Part shown: positions 5,666 through 9,826 of the stretch, in pieces
Layout: each line of letters opens with the position of its first letter
How positions within the stretch are numbered: the first letter of the stretch is position 1
NCBI GenBank assembly: GCA_044221135.1
Contig: JBGAPT010000062.1
Location: 1 to 9,826, forward strand
Reading direction: 5' to 3'
DNA length: 9,826 nt
Origin: UBA4722 sp044221135
GTDB lineage: Bacteria > Pseudomonadota > Gammaproteobacteria > DSM-16500
Made by a program: the position numbers and the translations under genes
The notes under the pieces: generated by a model
Told to the model about the DNA's origin: nothing
The model's database searches: none
The model's input: only the letters and a program-made list of their open reading frames with translations

Positions 5666-5708
5666 GTCAATAAATATTATTGACATTCGTGATAACACGG
5701 CTTATCAT
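5666..5708 (+). promoter_or_regulatory. Promoter and operator of the toxin-antitoxin operon
   Basis: A consensus -35 TTGACA (5680-5685) and a -10 TATCAT (5703-5708), with 17-bp spacing, give a start near 5715. The -35 overlaps an inverted repeat: gtcaataa (5666-5673), three bases, ttattgac (5677-5684), with perfect 8-bp arms. Binding of the XRE antitoxin there would shut the promoter off, the usual autoregulation of such operons. Confidence 0.7.
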
Positions 5709-5732
5709 TAAATAAAAAACTGGGAGATTAGT

Positions 5733-6011
5733 GTGATTAGGATTGTAGAAGTTGCTATTAGCGTAAAGAAAAGTCTTCATAGAATTCCTTTACCGATTAA
5801 GAAAAAACTTTTTACTTGGGTTGCAGCAATAGAAGAGAAAGGCCTGAACGAAGTAAGAAAAATATCTGGATATCACGATGAACCCTTAAAAGGTAATAGA
5901 CAAGGTCAGCGTTCTATACGTCTTAACAAGCAATGGAGAGCAATTTACAGAATTATCAATACAAAAATTGAATTTGTACTTATCGAAGAGGTGACACCAC
6001 ATGACTACTAA
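5733..6011 (+). CDS. RelE/HigB-family toxin (probable mRNA interferase)
   Basis: The 92-residue basic protein probably cuts mRNA on the ribosome unless bound by its partner. The family pattern is clear: GYHDEPLKGNRQGQRSIRLN (about 46-65), then WRAIYRI, then an acidic-aromatic strand ending EEVTPHDY. RelE/HigB relatives of this type share 'gyhdEpL.G.r.gqrSiRLn..yRaiy' and a final HDY; the arginines and the terminal His-Asp-Tyr are the likely active-site residues. The start is GTG 5733, preceded by gggaga at good distance; no ATG fits. The antitoxin start overlaps its end by 11 bp, so the two are translationally coupled, toxin first as in higBA. All family motifs are intact. Confidence 0.88.
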   Translation: MIRIVEVAISVKKSLHRIPLPIKKKLFTWVAAIEEKGLNEVRKISGYHDEPLKGNRQGQRSIRLNKQWRAIYRIINTKIEFVLIEEVTPHDY

Positions 6012-6315
6012 AAAAACCATGTCTGCACGAGAAGCGCTTAAAGATGTTTTTAAGTCATCCTTTGGAGAATTTGTTAGAGATATTCGAGAATGTGATGAAT
6101 TATCTCAAACTAAACTTGCTAAACGTATGCGCGTATCCCGTCAATTTATTAATGCGGTAGAAAGAGACAAAGCAAATATTAGTTTGGAGATGGCTATTAA
6201 AATTGCTCGGGCTTTGGGTTACCCATATGAAGCTTTCGTTGAAATATTTTTAAATGACATGCTGAGGAAATCAGGAATAAAGAAAATTGTCCATCTCGAG
6301 TCTAAAGCTGCTTAA
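6001..6315 (+). CDS. XRE-family antitoxin, HigA-like
   Basis: The 104-residue protein should neutralise the toxin encoded just before it and repress the operon. A helix-turn-helix spans about residues 35-56: SQTKLAKRMRVSRQFINAVE. It is followed by the usual third and fourth helices, SLEMAIKIARALGYPYEAFV. The C-terminal part (about 80-104) is short and basic and is probably the toxin-binding or flexible tail. ATG 6001 lies inside the last codons of the toxin gene in another frame, typical of coupled toxin-antitoxin pairs. The likely operator is the inverted repeat at 5666-5684. No damage is seen. The gene is followed within 100 bp by IS-type repeats and an ISL3 element. Confidence 0.88.
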   Translation: MTTKKTMSAREALKDVFKSSFGEFVRDIRECDELSQTKLAKRMRVSRQFINAVERDKANISLEMAIKIARALGYPYEAFVEIFLNDMLRKSGIKKIVHLESKAA

Positions 6316-6326
6316 TAAGTGCAAAT

Positions 6327-6386
6327 GGCCAGTTTAAATATTACGCATTTGGCAGTTCATCGGAGCCAGCTTCACAATGGGCCAGT
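6327..6386 (+). repeat. Cluster of GGCCAGT-like repeats, possible IS end
   Basis: GGCCAGTTT (6327), GGCAGTT (6351) and GGCCAGT (6380) recur over 60 bp, with a weaker gccagc near 6365. The first two start 24 bp apart. Clustered GGCCAGT motifs resemble the internal terminal repeats of some IS21-family elements, but no transposase gene belongs to them here. The cluster lies between the antitoxin gene and the ISL3 element. Confidence 0.4.
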
Positions 6387-6408
6387 CAGCGGAGACCATA
6401 AAAAAATG

Positions 6409-7809
6409 GGCTCTCCCCGCTTTTGTGTGGTTAGAAAAACATAAAAAATAGCTTATAATCAGACTATTGTGTTAATCAGCCCACTCACGACAGGATTGCA
6501 AAAATGGAAAACTTAGCCATTGATAAAAAATTACTATTAGAACTTTTAGGTTTAGAAGATATTGAAATTACCGAAATAAAATATCGATCTGATAATAAAT
6601 TGTTGATCCGCATCAAGAGTACAAAAAAAGAAACAAACTGTCGTCAGTGCAGCAGTCCTACTAAACCACATGGTCAAGGACGCACTTTAGAACTACGGCA
6701 CCTTCCAATATTTGGCAAAGAAACCATTATTGAAATTACACCGCCACGCGGGATATGCGAACGATGTGATGACCATCCAACAACAACGCAAACATTATCT
6801 TGGTACAATCGAAATGGGCATTACACAAAAGCGTATGAGAAACATATTGTATTATCACTGGTTCACAGCACGATAGCAGATGTCAGCATCAAAGAAGGTA
6901 TTAGCGAGCAAGCTATTCAGTTTATAGTTGATAAATTTATTTCTGAAAAATTAAATTGGAAAGAGATTAAAACATTAGGTGTTCTTGGACTTGATGAAAT
7001 TGCTGTAAAGAAAGGCCATAAGGATTTTCTATCGATACTGACAAGTCATTTTAATGGAAAGATTAACATTTGGGCTGTCATAAAAGGTCGAGATAAGTCT
7101 GAAATTAAAGCTTTTTTATCATCTATCCCTAAAAAGAAACGAAAAACTATTAGCGCTGTTTGTTGTGATATGTATGATGGTTATATCAATGCGGCGAAGG
7201 AAGTTTTTGGAGAATCAATTCCTGTGGTATCCGATCGTTTTCATGTAGCGAAATTATATAGGAAATGTCTTGTAGGCATTCGCAAAAAAGAATTGGCGCG
7301 TTTAAGAAAAGAATTATCTCCAGAAGAATATTATTTATTGAAACCGGCGATTGCTATTTTGATTAAGCAGCAGGAGTGTTATAGTCGAGATGATAAATTG
7401 AAGCTTAAGACCCTATTCAAATACTCACCGGCCTTAAAAGCCGCGTATCGTTTGGCGAGACAATTGACAGCCATCTATAATACTAAACATCGTAAAGTGA
7501 CAGCGACCAAAAAAATAAATGCATGGGCCAAGAAAGTAGAATCGAGTGATGTTACCTGTTTTAATGTTTTTATTAAAACATTAAATAAGTATAAAGATGA
7601 GATGACCAACTATTTTATTGAACGAAATACGAGTGGTTTTATCGAAGGATTTAATAACAAAGTGAAGGTTATAAAGCGTCGATGCTATGGTATTTTTAAT
7701 ATAAAACACTTCTTTCAGCGCCTATTTCTAGATTTATCAGGATATCAAATTTACCTTGAAAATCAGTGCGTTTTAGCTAATTGCTAACCACACAAAAGCG
7801 GGGAGACCC
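6409..7809 (+). mobile_element. Complete ISL3-family element, 1401 bp
   Basis: Its 25-bp terminal inverted repeats, 6409-6433 and 7785-7809, differ at one position (the third base). Each carries the ctctccccgc or tctccccgc core and ends in tgtgtggtta. The last codons of the transposase run up to the right repeat. ISL3 elements normally create 8-bp target duplications. The flanks aaaaaatg and gacttaaa do not match, so the surroundings were rearranged. The right flank is a TPR-like gene fragment cut exactly at the IS end. Confidence 0.92.
6504..7787 (+). CDS. ISL3-family transposase
   Basis: The 427-residue protein is full length for the family. An N-terminal zinc finger has C46-x2-C49 and C85-x2-C88, followed by a helix-turn-helix (about 100-140) and a DDE core: D164 in LGLDEIAVKKG, D222 in CCDMYDGYI and E381 in GFIEGFNNKVKVIKRRCYG. 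A long helical insertion lies between the second D and the E, as usual for ISL3. VVSDRFHVAK (241-250) and SGFIEGFNNK are hallmark motifs. ATG 6504 has an upstream agga-type ribosome site and agrees with the N-terminus seen in the ISL3 remnant at 3111. No frameshift or missing residue was seen, and both IS ends are present, so the element may still be mobile. Confidence 0.95.
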   Translation: MENLAIDKKLLLELLGLEDIEITEIKYRSDNKLLIRIKSTKKETNCRQCSSPTKPHGQGRTLELRHLPIFGKETIIEITPPRGICERCDDHPTTTQTLSWYNRNGHYTKAYEKHIVLSLVHSTIADVSIKEGISEQAIQFIVDKFISEKLNWKEIKTLGVLGLDEIAVKKGHKDFLSILTSHFNGKINIWAVIKGRDKSEIKAFLSSIPKKKRKTISAVCCDMYDGYINAAKEVFGESIPVVSDRFHVAKLYRKCLVGIRKKELARLRKELSPEEYYLLKPAIAILIKQQECYSRDDKLKLKTLFKYSPALKAAYRLARQLTAIYNTKHRKVTATKKINAWAKKVESSDVTCFNVFIKTLNKYKDEMTNYFIERNTSGFIEGFNNKVKVIKRRCYGIFNIKHFFQRLFLDLSGYQIYLENQCVLANC

Positions 7810-8105
7810 GACTTAAAGCAAGCAGATAAATATTATCAAAATGCTATTGATCTATATCGTCAATCAGGAAAAGAATATCGTTATTTTGTGTTAATCTGCT
7901 ATGTTCAACTTTATACACTTGCCGTAGCTTCGAACGGTCAGGAAAAAATAATATCCTTAAAAGAAAATATCTTAGCTCTGAGTAACGAAATATTATCAGC
8001 CAGAGAAAAAGAAGAATTGCAGAAGATTTTGCAGTTAATTTCTTCTGATGAAATGGATCTCATTGAGAGTTTGTTTCTTAACCCTAACTTTACCCCCTAT
8101 TTTGT
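7810..8105 (+). pseudogene. Fragment of a helical TPR-like protein gene
   Basis: A frame is open from the ISL3 end (7810) with no start of its own: DLKQADKYYQNAIDLYRQSG then KEYRYFVLICYVQLYTLAV. The spacing of Ala, Tyr and Leu in AxxYYxxAIxLYRxxG is typical of a tetratricopeptide repeat. The following KEELQKILQLISSDEMDLIE segment is also helical. The frame runs on to 8178, but beyond about 8105 it is antisense to the IS5-type transposase, so the native sequence ends there. Both ends of the gene are gone: its 5' part is lost at the ISL3 insertion and its 3' part at the IS5-type element. TPR proteins mediate protein binding; its role cannot be said. Confidence 0.5.
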
Positions 8106-8110
8106 TATTT

Positions 8111-9094
8111 TTAAAATTTTTGACGGATTTCGCCTAAGGAAATACAGGTCATCTTATTTAATATGCTACAACCAATAATGGCTTCCTGACGTTGGCGTTC
8201 AAACTCACGCGAGTGTAGTCGATTGCCTAAAATTCTTTTGTATCTACCGATCGCACGCTCTGCCTGATTTCGTTTTCCATAATCACGATTACTCTGCCAG
8301 TTCGTTCGGCCATAACATTTTATTTCTCTCAAATTTCGATTGCGCATCCAGTGATGATATTTTTCATCTGTCGCATTATTTCTTGGCGGAATCACAATAT
8401 CAACATTTGAAAAATGATTATCTAACGAGTGATATACATTATTAGAATCATATGCCCTGTCCGCAGTCACTTGCGTTACTCTATTACACATAGGTACAAT
8501 AAGTTTATTTACAACTGAAGCATCGTGTGTTTTACGAATAGTTAATTCAGAAGATTGAATAATATTGTATTGATCAACACTCACATGAAGTTTACGCCAG
8601 TTACGTTTTTCGCTTATTTCACCGTATTTTTCACGAACCCATTCGTCTTGGCCGTAACATTTAAGTCCTGATGAATCAATCGCAATCATTTTTATATCGG
8701 TCCCTTTTGTATGAGCTAATCGATACACCGGCTGTTTTAATCCTAATGTTTTTAAACGTTTTGACAACGTACTGAAACTCGGTGAACGTAAATCGATATT
8801 CATCATTTTAAATAAGGCATTAACAAATCCTTCACATTGTCTAAGTGGTAATTTAAATACTTGAAGTATTTCGTGTACTGTCATAATCGCCATATCACTA
8901 AATAATAATGGGGCACCTGAGCCATCATATTGACGATCTGCAATTGTCCACTGATCAATGACATCAGGCGATAACCACATAGTCATATCACCACGCATTT
9001 TCATTTTTTTGTTGTAGTTAGACCAATCTCTTTTAGGCTGTGTCTTTGGTTTTTTATTGCGACGATAATAAATCTGCCGAGCTTTGAATGGCAT
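8111..9094 (-). CDS. IS5-family (IS903-like) transposase, full length
   Basis: The 327-residue DDE transposase has an N-terminal domain with WLSPDVIDQW, YDGSG and the FKLPLRQCEGFVNALFKMM helix region (35-100). The catalytic core has D140 in IAIDSSGLKCYG, D212 in TADRAYDSN and E279 in NQAERAIGRYKR. The NWRKLHVSVD motif follows the first D as in IS903 and relatives. The C-terminus with ILNKMT is complete. ATG 9094 is preceded by ggag 7-10 bases upstream, with a TTGACT -35-like box further up at about 9127-9132. I could not identify terminal inverted repeats with confidence, so the limits of the IS (about 8105 to 9150) are not resolved. A truncated inverted copy follows. Confidence 0.92.
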   Translation of the reverse strand: MPFKARQIYYRRNKKPKTQPKRDWSNYNKKMKMRGDMTMWLSPDVIDQWTIADRQYDGSGAPLLFSDMAIMTVHEILQVFKLPLRQCEGFVNALFKMMNIDLRSPSFSTLSKRLKTLGLKQPVYRLAHTKGTDIKMIAIDSSGLKCYGQDEWVREKYGEISEKRNWRKLHVSVDQYNIIQSSELTIRKTHDASVVNKLIVPMCNRVTQVTADRAYDSNNVYHSLDNHFSNVDIVIPPRNNATDEKYHHWMRNRNLREIKCYGRTNWQSNRDYGKRNQAERAIGRYKRILGNRLHSREFERQRQEAIIGCSILNKMTCISLGEIRQKF

Positions 9095-9687
9095 AGTTAA
9101 CTCCAGGTTTGTTTGGTTAATCTATAGTCAACAGTTGTTTTTAATGGCCTGTAATGATACTTTCTTTGGGGCTACGAAACAAACTCCATCGTCGTAAAAA
9201 AGTACTAAAGACGCAGCCTAAAAGAGATTGGTCTGATTACAACAAAAAAATGAAAATGCGTGGCGATATCACTATTTGGTTATCACCAGATGTGATAGAA
9301 CAATGGGTGATTGCAGATCGTCAGTATGACGGATCAGGCACACCTTTATTATTTAGTGATATGGCCATTATGACTGTGCATGAAATAAGGCAAGTCTTTA
9401 AATTACCACTCAGGCAATGTGAAGGATTTGTTAATGCATTATTTAAAATGATGAATGTTGATTTATGTTCGCCAAGTTTTAGTACACTGTCAAAGCGCTT
9501 AAAAACATTAGGATTAAAACAACCAGTCTATCGACTAGCACATGCAAAAGGGACTGATATTAAAATGATTGCCATTGATTCATCAGGTCTTAAGTGTTAT
9601 GGACAAGATGAATGGGTGCGTGAAAAATATGGTGAAATCAGTGAAAAACGTAACTGGCGTAAACTTCATGTCAGTGTTGATCAGTAC
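8567..9687. repeat. Large inverted repeat formed by two IS5-type transposase copies
   Basis: The arm 8567-9034 (minus copy) pairs with 9220-9687 (plus copy). Both are 468 bp and encode 156 residues with 10 amino-acid differences. The spacer is 185 bp. Such an arrangement can invert or delete by recombination. Confidence 0.8.
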
Positions 9688-9690
9688 AAG
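9154..9690 (+). pseudogene. IS5-family transposase, 3'-truncated copy
   Basis: An ATG at 9154 opens a frame that from about residue 23 (9220) onward matches the neighbouring transposase over 156 residues with 10 differences. It covers the N-terminal domain and the first catalytic Asp (SSGLKCYG region) up to SVDQY. Homology stops at about 9690; the frame continues through unrelated DNA to 9759. The second Asp and the Glu of the triad are therefore missing and the gene cannot work. The first 20 or so residues also differ (MILSLGLRNKLHRRKK against MPFKARQIYYRRNKK), so the 5' end belongs to a diverged copy or a different junction. It lies head to head with the intact copy. Confidence 0.85.
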
Positions 9691-9729
9691 GTCTCCAGTG
9701 CAAGAACCCCCAAAACTGTCGAATCTGAG

Positions 9730-9826
9730 TTAAGCCGCCTCCCAGAAGTGCTGTTTTAAGTGTATCTCAAGCACTCGAGCCATTTTATCGACATCAATAT
9801 CCCCGTTGCTTTTATAAAAACTATAC
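9730..9826 (-). CDS. C-terminal end of an unrecognised protein (5' end outside window)
   Basis: On the minus strand a frame open from the right edge (first full codon at 9825) reads YSFYKSNGDIDVDKMARVLE then IHLKQHFWEAA, and stops at TAA 9732-9730. The 31 residues look protein-like, with an acidic turn and then an amphipathic helix with an aromatic end, but I do not recognise the family. The sequence between its stop and the truncated IS5 copy (9691-9729) carries no gene. Confidence 0.4.
   Translation of the reverse strand, partial: YSFYKSNGDIDVDKMARVLEIHLKQHFWEAA

Noticed and set aside
8106..8178. Last residues of the TPR-like frame
   Set aside because: This part is antisense to the conserved C-terminus of the IS5-type transposase, so it is only read-through past the IS junction.
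1..9826. CRISPR array, tRNA, rRNA or multi-gene defence system
   Set aside because: No regularly spaced repeats, cloverleaf-like segments or defence enzymes were seen on reading both strands. The repeats present are IS-derived.

Overview
The window is an AT-rich stretch of gammaproteobacterial DNA, most like an intracellular Legionellales/Coxiellaceae-type genome (Rickettsiella, Diplorickettsia, Legionella relatives). That placement is inferred from three things: base composition, a LetA/GacA/UvrY-type response regulator next to what looks like an RsmY/RsmZ-type small RNA, and dense, decaying insertion sequences. No sequence search was possible, so it is not firm.

Left part (1-3140): the C-terminal 209 codons of an unrecognised Ser/Gln-rich protein (1-630) are followed by a chain of mobile DNA. 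A frameshifted remnant of a Tn3-family transposase (637-1021, minus) abuts a complete IS6-family element with a zinc-ribbon transposase (1022-1974). Next comes a 236-bp remnant of a radical SAM/SPASM peptide-maturase-like gene (1975-2210, minus), then a second, different IS6-family element (2211-3044), then the left 96 bp of an ISL3-family element (3045-3140). Each junction falls exactly at an inverted-repeat end, and no target duplications remain.

Middle part (3141-4456) is the least disturbed. A NarL/FixJ-type response regulator of the GacA/UvrY/LetA group (3178-3819, minus) has a promoter whose -10 box lies inside a perfect 18-bp palindrome. Divergently, after about 400 non-coding bases, lies a candidate small RNA (about 4299-4436, plus) with six GGA motifs in under 80 nt and a strong Rho-independent terminator. 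In relatives, GacA/LetA activates such RNAs and they titrate the translational regulator CsrA/RsmA, so regulator and RNA probably form one regulatory unit.

Right part (4457-9826): a twice-frameshifted XRE-type regulator (4565-4824, minus), the right half of an IS21-family element with a 5'-truncated istB (to about 5606), an apparently intact RelE/HigB-type toxin plus XRE antitoxin operon with its own promoter and operator (5666-6315), a cluster of GGCCAGT-like repeats resembling another IS end, and a complete ISL3-family element with 25-bp inverted repeats (6409-7809). Then come a TPR-like gene fragment, one full-length IS5-family transposase gene (8111-9094, minus), a near-identical truncated copy in inverted orientation (to about 9690), and the C-terminal end of an unknown minus-strand gene at the right edge.

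Overall the window is an insertion-sequence graveyard that has cut up several host genes and left one regulatory unit and one toxin-antitoxin operon apparently working. No CRISPR array, tRNA, rRNA or recognisable defence operon was seen. The candidate sRNA beside its likely activator is the most interesting signal.
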